This document shows, one piece after another, positions 22,130 to 34,630 of a stretch of 64,000 bases of DNA. Numbering within the stretch: the stretch's first letter is position 1; each line of letters opens with the position of its first letter. The stretch comes from Caenorhabditis remanei. Taxonomy: Eukaryota > Nematoda > Chromadorea > Rhabditida > Rhabditidae. Location of the stretch: NCBI RefSeq assembly GCF_010183535.1, contig NC_071330.1:5499717-5563716 (forward strand), given 5' to 3'. A program made the translations under genes and the position numbers. Under the pieces are notes generated by a model. That model ran no database searches. It was not told where the DNA came from and was given only the letters and a program-made list of their open reading frames with translations.

Positions 22130-23728
22130 ATGCTCGAGCCTCCTTCACTTCCACCAATAGAGCTGCATTCACTCATTTTATATAATATTCATCAATGGAA
22201 AACCGTCGAAAAATCATACGAAAACTATAAAAAAGTGTGCAGATGGCCAGTGGAAAGAAATATATTGTCGTCAGAAGATTTCAAATATTTATTCGATCAA
22301 TATTCAAAAGAATATTATTATCTGAGTAGAAATGGACGGTTTATTCACAGTTCCTTTATTTTCACAGATTATAATTAATTTTATTTCAGTAAACTCCCAA
22401 AGTACTGCTCCGAAATTTGCATTCATTCCGATTTCGTCGAGGAAATTTCAAAAAAAGGATCTTATGAAAAGATTAAAGATGCACTCGGTGAAAATATGAT
22501 GTATAGAGATGTATTCGAGTATTTTTATGATAAATTCGAATTGAAGTAATTGATAAATATGCATAAACAACAACAAAAAACGAAATATTTTCAGAGCAGC
22601 CTCGAAACATCTGAAATTCAGTGATTTGCCGTTCGATGTTATCCGAATTGTTGTAGAATACGGAGATTTAAAATCAAAGTGAGTTGAATTGTCTCTTAAA
22701 CTAATAAAATTTTTGAATTATTTCAGATTGACTCTTCGAAAAGTGTCAAGAGATCTTCGAATGATTGTCGATCAACAGAAACCAGCATTCAAATCGATTA
22801 GTATCCGAAATGAAAACTATGAATCTATTTACGTCGATTTCAATGATCGAAGTATAGTTTATACAAATAATCAATATCATCCGATGAAATATAAAACAAA
22901 AGTGATTGTGAACTATCATTTTGAGGAGATTGCATTCGATGATTTCGCATTTGCATTCAGAAATCCCGCACTTCAACTGAGTTCTCTTCTTATTCGATTG
23001 ACTGATTTGGAGTATGAACAACGGTTGATTAACATTCTCAACTCATTGAATCACCAAATCCACGTGGAGTATTGTTTAATAGATTTTGGAAATGAAGAAT
23101 ATGTTATCAATATTTTGAAATGTCTGGAACCAAAAACACTGAATAAATTGACTGTATGTTATGCGCCCTCTGATTCAAATGATGGCGACGAGATCAGTTT
23201 CATGAGTTTGGAAGAAGTGTCTACGATGGATTTATGGAAACAAGTGAAGCATGTGAAAGTATTGGATATACCGATCATATCGATCGATCCATTTCTTCAT
23301 TTGAACACATTCGAAGTTGAAGTCGAATCGATTTCAATGGAGGACTTGTTGAAGCTAAGAAATGTGAGTAGACAGACGGCAATTGTTGCATTGTTCAAAG
23401 ATGATTTACTTAGTGACCGAATTTCTATGGTTACTCAACTCAGTTCTTACAGTTGGGTAGAGCGCGGTTGTTAGAAGCGTGTCGTGATAATACCTACATT
23501 ATATATAACTTCAAATCAAATCTTAATTTCCAGGCTGCATCCGAATCGACCAACTTCGTATCCTGTACAATTAATTCTGAACAATTCGTAATTGATGAGT
23601 TCATTGCGATTAGTCTCCAATTGGAATCAATCTCTGACAATTACTATACTCATTTCTATTCGATCCCCCAATCAAATAACGTTTTGTATTACCGACTGAG
23701 CCCCTTTACTATTCGAATGACCAAATAA
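22130..23728 (+). CDS. HTH_48/F-box/FTH protein D (426 aa)
   Basis: Exons 22130-22338, 22390-22545, 22595-22678, 22727-23363, 23534-23728; 1281 nt in frame. Order: HTH_48 (residues about 10-65, HQWKTVEKSYENYKKVCR), a second diverged HTH_48-like segment (about 75-120, GSYEKIKDALGENMMYRDVF), F-box (about 122-165, LKFSDLPFDVIRIVVEYGDL then LTLRKVSRDLR), FTH/DUF38 (about 180-426, including MDLWKQVKHVKVL). F-box proteins of this type are expected to bind Skp1 homologues and present substrates to an SCF ubiquitin ligase, with FTH as the likely substrate-binding part. The start follows TTCCAG at 22111-22116. Nearly identical to the inverted copy at 38153-39687; intron 4 carries a decayed MITE end (AGAGCGCGGTTGTTAGAAGC). 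Confidence 0.8.
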
Positions 23729-24011
23729 TCAGTTTTTCACAGAGTTTTATTGTTTTTTTTACACAAACTCTTGGTTTTGTTTTCTCTCTATTGGTCGTTG
23801 TTAAGCACTTACATTCTCGATAAACTTGTATGATTTCTTACAGAGTGTTATCGTTTTCCTACTTTCACAGCGTCGTTTTTCGCTTTTTAATCTCTTTTTT
23901 TCCCACAAAAATTTGAATTTTTTGAAAATTATTTCGATTTTTCGCAAAAAAAAGTAAAAAATCTGTTTCTAAATACAAAATCTCGAATTTTCAGAACTTT
24001 GTATTGTGGAT

Positions 24012-24496
24012 ATGTATGGAAGGATAGTATCAGAATTTTGTAATGCCATGGGGTGTTCTCGTTTAGTATTATTTGGTCAAATTCTCTTCACCATCTTCTT
24101 CATCAGTGTTAACTCCTCCCAGGATTCGCTACGCAACACGAGGAGAAACACTATCCATGCTTATATTGTCTCCATCTCCGCAATGATTCTGTCGGAATGG
24201 ACATTTCATAGAGGTAATAGAAAAAAGTGTTCTGAAGAATTATCTTTGCTCCAGTTTTAGAAATGAGTCTTGCCGGTGGCAACTACTACGAATCCGCCGT
24301 CAGATGGGGAACTTTTTTCTCGTGCATCTCTTCCATTATCGGCGGAAAAATAGCTGCACGCGTTTCGAATATGATCCTCGATTCGTTTTCCGTCGACATT
24401 GAGCTCGGCAATTGCGGGAAGTGCAAAATGATATCCATGATTCGTAGATATGAATATAATTGGCAACTTGTCTGCGACGAATGCGGTGGTTTTTAA
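24012..24496 (+). CDS. Small membrane protein with four-cysteine C-terminus (147 aa)
   Basis: Exons 24012-24213 and 24255-24496, one 41-bp intron, 444 nt in frame. I do not recognise the family. A hydrophobic N-terminal stretch (LVLFGQILFTIFFISV) could be a signal anchor. Further hydrophobic stretches (AYIVSISAMILSEW; WGTFFSCISSIIGG) are possible membrane segments. The C-terminus has CGKC about 20 residues before CDEC, a zinc-ribbon-like arrangement. TTTTCAG at 23988-23994 is a candidate trans-splice acceptor. It lies between F-box gene D and gene X and has no second copy in the window, so it was not part of the inverted duplications. Confidence 0.6.
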
Positions 24497-24803
24497 ATTT
24501 CGGATTGTTGTCCACCATTCTCATACTTTTTCAATTGTTTTCGTTCTGTTGAGTTGTCATATTTATAAAGCTGTGAAGTCGAACTCGTTAAATGACAATA
24601 CACAGATTTCAGACAACAATCATATAAAAATAATTGTTATTTTGACACATTTTATAAAATCAATGGAACTGTTTGAGTACCCTGTTGAGTGAAACCATTA
24701 CGAAAAAAATTAATTACGAGATCATCAAAATTAATTATATTTTCGCGTGACTTGTTCCACGACACGATGATTGATCAGATAATAAGATAAGGATCACTAA
24801 AAC

Positions 24804-27800
24804 ATGGAAAATTCAAAAAATAATTCAGTTTTTAAAAAAGTTCATTCGATTGCTCAAACGGAAAAGGTTAGTCTCCCTGTTTTCGGCTCCGGGACTTTTC
24901 AAAACCAGACGTTTTGAAACCATGACGTTCCGGCTCTATACGTGAAGAAACCCACTGAAAACTAAAATTATTTTCGCGATCCATCAAAAATTGAAGAGAA
25001 TATGCTAGATTTTGTCATGTCATGGATTCGAAATGTCTGGTGGCAAAATACCAAAGTTGCTAAATGTCGCGGTTTTGAAACGTCCCGGAGCACCATTCTC
25101 CACAATCACGGAATGTTTTTTTCCAGTTGACAAAGAGCGAAATGGACGTAAATAGCAGTGATCAGAATGGAAAACCATCGATTAACAAGTGAGTGGAGAG
25201 AGGGTACTGTAGGAGGACACGTGGCAAAGTGTAGAACGTTTCTCACGTCTTTTCAGCATTAAATCGGCAAAGTTCTTACAACTGCGCTCTATCGAAATCC
25301 TCTTGAGAAATGTTTGTTTTCTCTGAGTCTTTCAATTTCGTACACAACTTTCTTTGGTTTCGGTGGAGCGCGGTTGTAAGACGTGTCTTGTGCTAATAGT
25401 TTCGATCGAAAAGAAAAGAACGATGGGTGTCTAAAAATAGGATTACTTTAAGTGATATATTTCAGTTCTGCGGAAGATCAAAAAGACCAAAAAGAGCAGA
25501 GAGAAAGAAGCGAATTGCCACCTGTGCTCCGTCCGAAATTCTCAAAACAACGACGTCGTCGCCGTCTGAAGACGACATCTCGGGAAGCTACTATTTCGAA
25601 AGATGACGAAGGTATTGTAGACAAGATGGAAGAGAAGCCATGGGAAGATGAAGAGAAACCGTCACTTGATAAACCATCTGTAGAGAAGCAGTCGGTAGAG
25701 AAAGACGAAGACGGACATCGGGGCATCGTGCCACGTGACACACGTGAAAGAGAACCAGGAGAACGAGAGACCGAGGAACCCGAGTGTCAAGATTCAGAGA
25801 TTCGGATTCTGACGGTGGAACCACAGAATAGTGATACTGATTTGGTGAAGAAAGTGACGACACCAGTTACAGTAACCACAGATGATAAGAGTGATGAGAA
25901 GAGAAAGAAGGCGACGAAAGAAGGATCGAAACGAGCGAGAAGAAAGAGAGTGATAAAACAGAAGGGAAGTGGACGGAATAGTGGAAGAAAACAACAGTTA
26001 CAGTTGTCGGATGAGAGAAGGAGACGCAGGAAATTGAATAATGGATCGGTGAGTAATGAACTAGTTTTCCATCTGGTGGCCTAGAAACCCAAGTCATTGC
26101 AAAACTAGTCTCCCATCAGACATCTACAGTTTCCACATAACTAAGTTTCAGAAAGAGTCACTTGCAAGCCCTCGTGCGTCTACATATGTCCCTCTGAAGT
26201 TGGATAAGTCGGCTGAAAATGTTGCCAGAAAAGGAAGAGCCAATAACAAACAGTTTGATTCTATGAGACCACCATCCGTGGATAAACGGAATCCTGCCAA
26301 AAAGAAGTCCTTTTTCAAAAATATTTTCGATAAGACCAAATCTTGGATGAGAAAATCGGATGACGTCGCGCAGCCGTGAGTGAAAGAATTGGAGAAAATA
26401 TGCATCAAACGGGGGGACTACAGTGCGTCCAATAATGTTAAGACACCCCCCTAAAATGAAGGTTCCGAGAAAATGGGATGTGATCTGAAAAAACTGTGAA
26501 TGCAGTTCAATTCAGAATCTTTGAAAACCCCCACAAACAAATTTTTAGACAAAAAAACCTATTTCTGAGCACGTGACCTCAAAAAACCCTTTGTTTGGCC
26601 GTCCAAAAAAGATAAGACACCCTCGATTTTTTCGATTTTTCACGCATATGACTAGTTCAAAAGAGCTCCAAAACATTATTGATTATTCAAAAACACAAAA
26701 AAACAATGCACAATTCAATAACTGGTCTCTCCTCCATTGTTCTGAATAGCTTCAGTCATCCTATTTTTCATGCTTCCAACGACACTTGCAGTTTTTAGTT
26801 GAAAATAGTCAACTTTGTGACTGTGACACGGCCTCCCTGATAGTCTCACAATATTGATTGTTAGTGGACTATACAGATCACAAGTAGAGTTTTATTTTTG
26901 TAGTTGACATCTTTTTTGTACGAGTACACACTAGAGAGTTACTTCTCGCAATTGTTGCTTTTTCAGTGTAAAAGAAGAAATTTTTGAGTCTTTTTCATTG
27001 ATGTACTGTAACTTCACTAGTGTGTACTCGTACAAAAAAAGTCAACTGGAAAAATGAAGATCCACTTTTGACCTGTATGGTTCACACATATCTTACTTTG
27101 TGAGACAATCAGCGAGGTCATGTGACACTCACAAAGTTGATCATTTTCAACTAAAAACTGCAAGTGTCGTATTCTTTATGGCCAGTATTGTATGACAATC
27201 CCAAACTTGAATGAAACATAGATTCCGAGCTGTCCTCTTTTAAATCATTTCCATCGGAATCTTACTGTATTTTCAGAACAAAAGAAATGTTGTTCAAATC
27301 ATACGTCAGTCCAGAATATGATATGAACAATCCAGTTGATTTCACTCCGGACCCATCTTCTTATCTCAAAAAGATCTTAACTCGAAAAGAGATTGAACGT
27401 GTTTCGAAGAATGCAAGATGTGAACGTGAAGATGTCTTCATCAACAACCGCCCATTCTGGATTCATCGAACAAATGAAGACGTGATTCCCAAGTGTAAAC
27501 TACTTTCCCACACTGGACTGATTGCTCAACATTCTCAAGATGCTCAATGTTTTCTGAGGGGACTCCCGGAACGGGCGACGACCTACAATCCGAAAGGGGA
27601 TTCGTTGGAGAAAATGATGGCAATCGATAAAGTGATTGGAGTAGATCCGACGGATCCAACAAAAGAGAAAGAGTTGAAGAGAGTCACATCGAATACGTTT
27701 TTTAGTACGTGTCATGTGCAAGCATTCAAGCATAGTGCAGAGGGAAAGAGGAAGTTGGTGAGTACTGTCGAAAAAATAAAGTTTCGACAAGGATTTTCAA

Positions 27801-28975
27801 AAAAATTTCGCGGGCTGGAACACGCAAGCGCATGAAGTTGTGGGCGGAGCTTAAACTGCAAGCGGCGCGGTTCTTAATTTGGAAAAAACAACTGGAATTA
27901 GAATCGCGCCGCTTAATTAAGCTTGCAGTTTAAGCCCCGCCCACAACTTCATGCGCTTGCGCGTTTCAACGCGCGAAATTTTTTTTTTTGAAAATCCTTG
28001 TCGAAACTTTATTTTTTCGACAGTAGATCAATTAGTGTTACTGTAAAAGGATTCCAATGTTTGGCTTCTTACTGTACAATATAATACACAATTTCAGTAT
28101 TTTCAATAGAACTTGTCCAACTTTAGGAATGTGTCATGGTAATACTGATTGTCATACCCAGTATATCATACAGATCAAGAAAAGAGCAGAGTTTTTGTAG
28201 TTGACAACTTTTCTGTACGGACACAACCTAGAGAGTTATGGTCATTTTAAAGGGACAACACAAAAATTGCACCATTTTTCACCGAAATCGGTCAATTTGA
28301 GGGAGCAATTACATTGTCGATATGTAACTTACCAAGGAGTGCCCGCAATGAAAAGTTTTCAACTACAAAAATAGTGCCCTATTTTTGATCTGTATAATCG
28401 ATTTGAAATTCACTTTGTGTTACAATCAATGATACCATGACACACTCTCAAATTTAGACATTTTCAACTGAAAATACAAGAATTGTATATATTATTTCAT
28501 GGTACCGTAGGTCACAGTTTAACGACTAAACATCGAGAAAAACGTTTCGGGAAATTTTGAGAACACTCTCGACTTGGACCAAATCTGCTAACATCAATAT
28601 CTATTTTTCAGGAGGAATTCGAAGCCAAATGGACGAATAATACCAAAGATTTGGCACCACCGAAAGTCACATTCCCACATCTTCATCAGTCTACAGGAGA
28701 GAAGAAAGATTCGGGAAGTGGAGATAAGAGTCAACCACCGAGTACAATGTTATGGGTGTACAACAGGTATGTTGGGCCCCCCATCTCTTGGATACGTTCT
28801 CATTTTCAGAAAAGAGCGTCCACCACCTCCAAAAAGAATTGAAGATCCACCATTATCTCGAACATTTGCATCAGTTGCATTCACAACAGTTGAACCAATC
28901 AAAAAACAGTCGAAGGCCCAAATGAGTGCGTCGATTACTTCAGAGTCTCAACAAGTGAAAATTGGTTCGAAGTGA
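24804..28975 (+). CDS. Gene X, unrecognised charged protein (577 aa)
   Basis: Seven exons: 24804-24866, 25127-25188, 25466-26048, 26152-26375, 27277-27757, 28612-28766, 28810-28975; all GT-AG, total 1734 nt in frame. The N-terminal half is disordered and highly charged: acidic SVEKDEDGHRG and basic KRARRKRVIKQKGSG, the latter a plausible nuclear localisation signal. Residues about 310-470 look folded (FWIHRTNEDVIPKCKLLSHT, GDSLEKMMAIDKVIGVDPTD). The C-terminus is Ser/Pro-rich (ERPPPPKRIEDPP). No known domain is recognised. Introns 2, 4 and 5 contain MITEs. The truncated inverted copy X' (6641-10636) shares its promoter region for about 100 bp. Confidence 0.75.
25259..25396. mobile_element. 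MITE, TTAGC...GCTAA family, in gene X intron 2
   Basis: About 138-bp imperfect palindrome with TTCTTACAACTGCGCTC at the left and GAGCGCGGTTGTAAGACGTG at the right. It is missing from the matching intron of X' (9825-9941), so it was gained after the duplication. Confidence 0.65.
26779..27188. mobile_element. Tc1-end MITE in gene X intron 4
   Basis: Inverted arms ACGACACTTGCAGTTTTTAG and its complement (ending 27170), followed by ATGGCCAGTATTGTA. Internal arms carry GTACGAGTACACAC and GTGTGTACTCGTAC. Same family as 32906-33321. Confidence 0.6.
27765..28023. mobile_element. TA-flanked palindromic MITE in gene X intron 5
   Basis: 259 bp between TA (27763-27764 and 28024-28025). The ends CTGTCGAAAAAATAAAGTTT and its complement extend to arms of about 115 bp, including GGGCGGAGCTTAAACTGCAA. 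Confidence 0.75.
28105..28500. mobile_element. Diverged Tc1-end MITE in gene X intron 5
   Basis: Imperfect palindrome: TTTTTGTAGTTGACAACTTT at the left against AAAGTTTTCAACTACAAAAA at the right, with the same internal order as the 26779-27188 element. The ends are decayed, so the borders are approximate. Confidence 0.45.
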
Positions 28976-29297
28976 CAATTTCTATGAAAAAATATGTATT
29001 GGTGATAAATTATTTGGAACACTTCTTTTCGTATTGGTTTTGATTAAGGCGGCACATTTCTGACAGTTTGGTTTTCTGAGATAAATGGGATACAGTTTCT
29101 ATCCAAGTTGCCAGAAAAAAAACCCATTTTTGAAAAGAAAAGAAAACTTTCAAAATTTTCGAACTCTCACCTAGCATTCCTACTAAAAATTTGGAATTTA
29201 TTGAATCCCTATGCGTATAAATTGGATATATCCCTCATGCATTCATTTTAATTCACATTCACATTATAAAACAAGAAATTATACAAATTTTCAATTA
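28976..29297. other. Convergent intergenic spacer
   Basis: 322 bp between the stop of gene X (plus) and the stop of the four-module F-box gene (minus). AT-rich and UTR-like, with an AATAAA-type signal possible on both strands. Nothing else seen. Confidence 0.4.
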
Positions 29298-32200
29298 TCA
29301 ATCTCTGGCTTTTCTCTCGACACTCATCTTCCCGTAACTCGGTCGGAAATTGAATTCTAAGAGATCCTTCGATTTGGGAAGATGATAATGACGGAAGAAA
29401 CCACGTCGACCGTTTTTGGGAGCAGGGATTCCGATGAGTTTTCCATCGATTTTGAGTCCATCCGTATTAAGTTGTGTTCTGGATTCGAAATGACAGCACG
29501 TCAAACGGGACGACTTTCTGCGGAACATCTGAAATTCGATCAGTTTTAAAATGAAGAAACATTTTCTCCTCTAAACTAACATTTCTAATTTTCACAACGT
29601 CGTCTCCATCAATACTAAACTCATCAATGAAGATTTGTTCAAAATGTGAAAGATGATGAGGTTTGAAGTAGTAGAATATGTTCAAAATAGACAGCCAAAC
29701 AGCTTGTTTCCATTGCTCCAAATTAGTTAATACATCGATTTCTTCTTCAGATAAATCATGATTCCATGGGTCGTCATCGGAAGAATCGATTTTAAATATT
29801 TGAATATATTCGAGTGTTCCTGGTTCGAGACGTGGCAGAATATCCAGAACGACGTCTACATCAGTCGTTTCAATCCGACACAACTCAGCAGCGATGTTAT
29901 GTTCGAGTGATTTGAGAAGTGCTCTAACAGGCTTGTAGTTACTCCTGACGCCATTCGATCCGTTCGCAGCTTTTCTGTATTCGAATCCGAAATAATATAA
30001 TTCAAGATTCGGATTACTGAGAACATATTTCAGATCGTTGCAAGCAATTCTTCTGTATCCATTTCTACCAACAACCGTCGCATTTTCACATTGAGAACCA
30101 TTCGGTGGCTTCTTCCAATACTTGGCTGCATAAACGACTTTGTAATTGTTGAATTCACAATAAATATAATCATCGTGGCAGCCAATAGTAATCGCATAGT
30201 ATGAATCAATTATATGTTCATCGACAACATTTCGGAGATGTTTGGAGACTTTTCGAAGAGTTAAACTGAAATTTAGAATTATTTTTCTCAAAGAATTTTG
30301 CTCTATAGACTAACCGCTCTTTCAGATTCAAATTCTCAACAATTTTCCCAACGATGTCATCAGTCAAATCGACGAATTTCAGTTTCTTCGGTTTGGGGCT
30401 GAAAATAAAGCATTAAAAGTAGTTGAAACCAGTTTAACAAGAAAACATACAGTTGTTCTACTCCAATTTTTCTCGTCACAATCATATCTCCCCAATAAGA
30501 TCGAAAACGAAATTCCAGATAATCCGAAGATTCGGGAATCGAAACATGACGGAAGACTCCTTTTCGACCGCGTCTGCCTACTTTCTTTCCAATAATTCCT
30601 CCTTCCGATTCGAGTTTTTCAATATCGATTCCAGTTTTCACATAGTAATGACACTGTGAGACTTTGAATGATTTAGTAGAAAACATCTGAAATTCAAATA
30701 ATATTTCAAAAAAAAAACTTAAGTCACTCACATCTCGAACCGCATAAATAGAGTCATGATCAATTGTGTTCTCGTAAACATCCAAATGTTTGAAATGAGC
30801 GAAATGATGAGATTTAAAGTGACTAAAAGAGAGTATTGCGTACAATTCTTCCGCTTGTTTCCATTGTTTCAAGTTGGTAATTTTATCGATTTTCTCTCTG
30901 AATGATCCATCATTCCACGTGTCGCCAACACCTTCAGCTCGACATATTTCGATTCGTTTCAGTGTTTTTGGTTGAAGAAGTGGCAGAATATCCAGAATAA
31001 CATTGACATCCGTAGTACTGATTTTACACTTTTTGGCAGATATTTTGTGAGAAAATGATTCGAGAAGAGACTTGACAGCTTTGTAATTAACATCGGCAAT
31101 ATTTGATATTATCGATAAAGAGCTTTTCTTCTTGCCGTACTCGAATTCGATAGATTCCAATTGAAGATTTGGATTTGAGAGTACATAATTCAGGTCGTTG
31201 AATGCAATATTTCTATATCCATTCCCTCTGATAATCTTGACATTTTGACACTGAACATCATCGTTCGGTGTCATCCATTTCTCAGGTGCATAAACAATCT
31301 TGTAGTCGTTGAATTGGCAATAAATACGAGCATCCTGACAACTGATAACAACAGATTTATATGCAGGAATACTCTTCTCATCGACAATGAATCGAAGACG
31401 TTTGCACACTTTTCGAAGTGTCAATCTGAAAATGTTTCAAATATATTCTGATTTTATTGAGTGTCTGACTGACTGTTCTTCCAGCTCCGATCTCTCGATA
31501 ATGTATTTCAGGAGATCATCGCCCAAGTCTGAGAATTCAGGAGTTCTCCGGTTTGAGCTGAAAATAAGTGATTTATTTAAATAAATATATTTTTAACAAT
31601 AACAATCGTCTCTACCTTATATCAATAAAACTTCTCTTCGTGACAGTCACTTCTTCCATTCCGGGAATCAATTTGAATTCAATGTAATCCGTTGAATCAG
31701 GAATAGGATAATGATAGAAGAATCCGTTTCGATCGTGAATCGGCTCAAAATTCGAAAACAAAAGTCCACAGCGTCTTGCTGCAGATTCAAGTTCTTCGAT
31801 ATCAAATCCAAATTTAGTGATAAATCGACAACTAGTGACAGATTTTGAGAGGAACATCTGAAATTGGAATGGTGTTTGAAACAATACAAAGCAGTCACTA
31901 ACATCTCGAATTTTCTCGAGTGATGGCTGGAAAATCCCCAAATCGTAAACACCGACAGTCTTGACATGGGCGAAATGTTCTGCTTTGAAGTAATCGAATG
32001 CATACGCAGTGTGTAATTCAATCGCTTGTTTCCATTGTTCCAACTTTGTCAAATTATCGATTTTCTCCGCCCACTCGTCGTGTTCCCAGGAATCATGATG
32101 ACGATGTCGTTCAATATTGATTCGTTCAAGTGTTCCTGGTTTGAAAAATGGAAGAATTTCAAGAATGACATCGATTTCAGTTGCTTCCAGGTAGCATGAT

Positions 32201-34630
32201 TTGACATTGATTTTATGTTTGAGTGACTCAAAAACTGATTTGAGAGCCTCGTAACTTCTTCTGATCGCTTTGAATTCCTTTTCAGAGCTTCCTGTATCCA
32301 CGTATTGGAATCGGAAGTATTCCAATCGCAGTTTCGGATTATTTAATGCGATTTTCAGTTCATTGCCGACAGTCTCAAGAAAATAATTTCCTCGTCTAGT
32401 TCTAACATTATGCAATCCCGTATCACTGAAAGTTTTCGAAATATTCCATTCTTCGGCTGCATAAACCATTTTGTAATCATTAAATTCACACAAAATACGA
32501 GAATCTTGACAGCTAATATCGATAGACTTGTAAGCGGGAGTTATCTGCCCATCGACTATATTTCGGAGTCTTTTGCACACTTTTCGGACAGTTAATCTGA
32601 AAACAAATTGCGTTTCGAGGGTTTCCATCTCTTCTGAATATCTCACTGCTCTTTTAGATCCAACTTCTCGAGAATATGTCCAACGACATCATCTGCCAAA
32701 TCGGAGAATTCGAGAATCTTCGGTTCTGAGCTGAAAAGAAACGTTCTTGATGAAAATGATATCGAGTGTCCAAGTTACCGTTCTTTCGGATTTAAATTCT
32801 CGACAACCAATTCACTGTCATTTTCACTCAAACCGGACACTTCAAGAGCTTTCGTTTCCAAACTACTTCTCGAACTGCAAAAAAAGTTGGTAAACTGATT
32901 GTTTTTCAGTACTGGCCATGAAGATTGCGACACTTGTAGTTTTTAGTTGAAAATAGTCAACTTTGTGAGAATGAGACGGTCTCTCTGATAGTATCACAAT
33001 ACACAAGTAGAGCTTCATTTTTGTTGTTGAAACCTTTTTGTACAGGCACATCCTAAAAAGTTACAGGCATTCAATGTAAACAGCTCAAAAATTTCACCTT
33101 TTAGCACTGAAAAAGGCAACAATTGCGAGAAAAGACTTTGACGATAACTTCTTAGGATGTGCCCGTACAAAAAGTTGTCAACTACAAAAATGAAGCTCTA
33201 CTTGTAATATATACACTCCATAAACAATCGATATTGTGATACTATCAGGGAGACCATCTCATTCTCACAAAGTAGACAGTTTTCAAGTAAAACATACAAG
33301 TGTCTCATTATGGCCAGTACTGTACCTTCCACTGAGATCCTGTTTCTTCGTGATAACAAACATCCCGTCTTCTGATCGATAAGAAAACTCCAAATAATCC
33401 TTCGAGTTGGGAATCGGATAGTGATAGATGACATCATCCATATTCTGTTTCGGAGCTAACATCACGACCTCAAGTCCAAGATGACTTCCATATTCTTCTA
33501 GTTCTTCTTTGATGTCGTACAGATATTCCATTTCGAAGTGACAGATAGAGTCAGATTGACCCGAGAACATCTGGAATTAAAGTCATTTTCAGTCGAGAAC
33601 AAAACTATGACTTACATCTCGAACTGCTAGAAGTGATTCTTTATTAATGTAGAATTCGTGAACATATACAGATTTGGCATGAGCAAAATGTTCACCCTTG
33701 AAGAATTTGAATGCGAATTCGATACAAAACTTTCCAGCTTGTTTCCATTGCTCCAAGTTAGTAATTATATCAATCTTCTCCTCCCATAGATCATATTCCC
33801 ACGTATCATCATGAATGTATCGATCGATGGAGATTTGTTGAAGTGTTCCTGGTTTCAGATATGGAAGAATATCCAGAAAAACATCTAATTCTGAAGTTTC
33901 TATTGAGAATTTCTTAGCAGAGATTTTATGATTTAATGAGTCGAAAATCGATTTGACAGCTTCATAATTAGTCTTCATCGTATCCAATTCATCTTCGGAA
34001 ATGCTTGTGATAATATACCCAAAATTGAAGTATTCCAGTTGCAGACTCGAGTTATTCAATACAAATTTCAGATCATTGCATGCAATATTCACATAATCTC
34101 TTCTTCTGATAATTTTTGATTTCAGGCATCGGCCATCGTTATCTTTAATCCAGTTTTCAGGTGCATAAACGAATGAAGAATCGTTGAATTCGCAATAAAT
34201 ATAATCATTTTGACAGTAAATTTCGATTGAATTATTTACAGAAATTTTCTCATCATCGATAATATTCCGAAAACGTTTTGACAAACTCCGAAGAATTAAT
34301 CTGAAAATAAATTAAATCGTCATTATTGTTTCTATTTTTTCTAACAAACCGTTCGGCTAAATCCAATTTTTCGATAATAATTCTCCAGATATTTTCCGGC
34401 AAATCGTAAAACTCGAAAAGTTTTGGAGTGATGCATTCAGTATGACTCAAATCGAAATTTCCATCGGAAAATCGATTGAACCAGAACACGAAATCCGAGA
34501 AATTGATATTATTTCTCCCGATGACGTCACACAAATTCGAATATGAATCTCTGATTGATTTTCCACGTAGAACATCGTATAGAATACATCCACGTAGAGC
34601 TATCGGATTATTGATGAGTGAGTCAGCCAT
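29298..34630 (-). CDS. Four-module HTH_48/[F-box-FTH]x4 protein (1446 aa)
   Basis: Thirteen exons: 34630-34350, 34300-33616, 33570-33326, 32874-32779, 32730-32647, 32596-31903, 31857-31616, 31557-31474, 31425-30732, 30686-30451, 30398-30315, 30265-29581, 29528-29298. Phases agree at every junction and 4341 nt are open. Order: one HTH_48 (CILYDVLRGKSIRDSYSNLC), F-box 1 (LFEFYDLPENIWRIIIEKLD) + FTH 1, an extra weak F-box exon, then F-box 2 + FTH 2 (TPGF-free; ILEFSDLADDVVGHILEKLD), F-box 3 + FTH 3 (PEFSDLGDDLLKYIIERSEL), F-box 4 + FTH 4 (LKFVDLTDDIVGKIVENLNL). Each FTH has the QWKQA motif. Later F-box exons have no ATG and no HTH_48 exon before them, which favours one fused protein over four genes. 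The start follows ATTTTCAG, a trans-splice-like acceptor. Confidence 0.7.
32779..32874 (-). other. Extra degenerate F-box exon inside the four-module gene
   Basis: A 96-nt exon with GCAG acceptor and GTAACT donor encoding ALEVSGLSENDSELVVENLN. It resembles the 84-nt F-box exons but lacks a following LTLRKV/FTH part. It precedes the normal F-box 2 exon in the same phase, so the spliced product carries two F-box-like segments in a row. Confidence 0.55.
32906..33321. mobile_element. Tc1-end MITE in an intron of the four-module gene
   Basis: Ends CAGTACTGGCCAT and ATGGCCAGTACTG, followed by TA, closely matching Tc1-type termini. The arms contain TTGTAGTTTTTAGTTGAAAA and GTACAGGCACATCCTA / TAGGATGTGCCCGTAC. 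No ORF. It accounts for the long 451-bp intron. Confidence 0.7.

Noticed and set aside
29298..34630. Operon or four separate F-box genes
   Set aside because: Inter-module gaps are 50-60 bp introns (except for one MITE), with no ATG, no HTH_48 exon and no poly(A)-like signal, and phases match. Kept as an alternative to be tested by cDNA.
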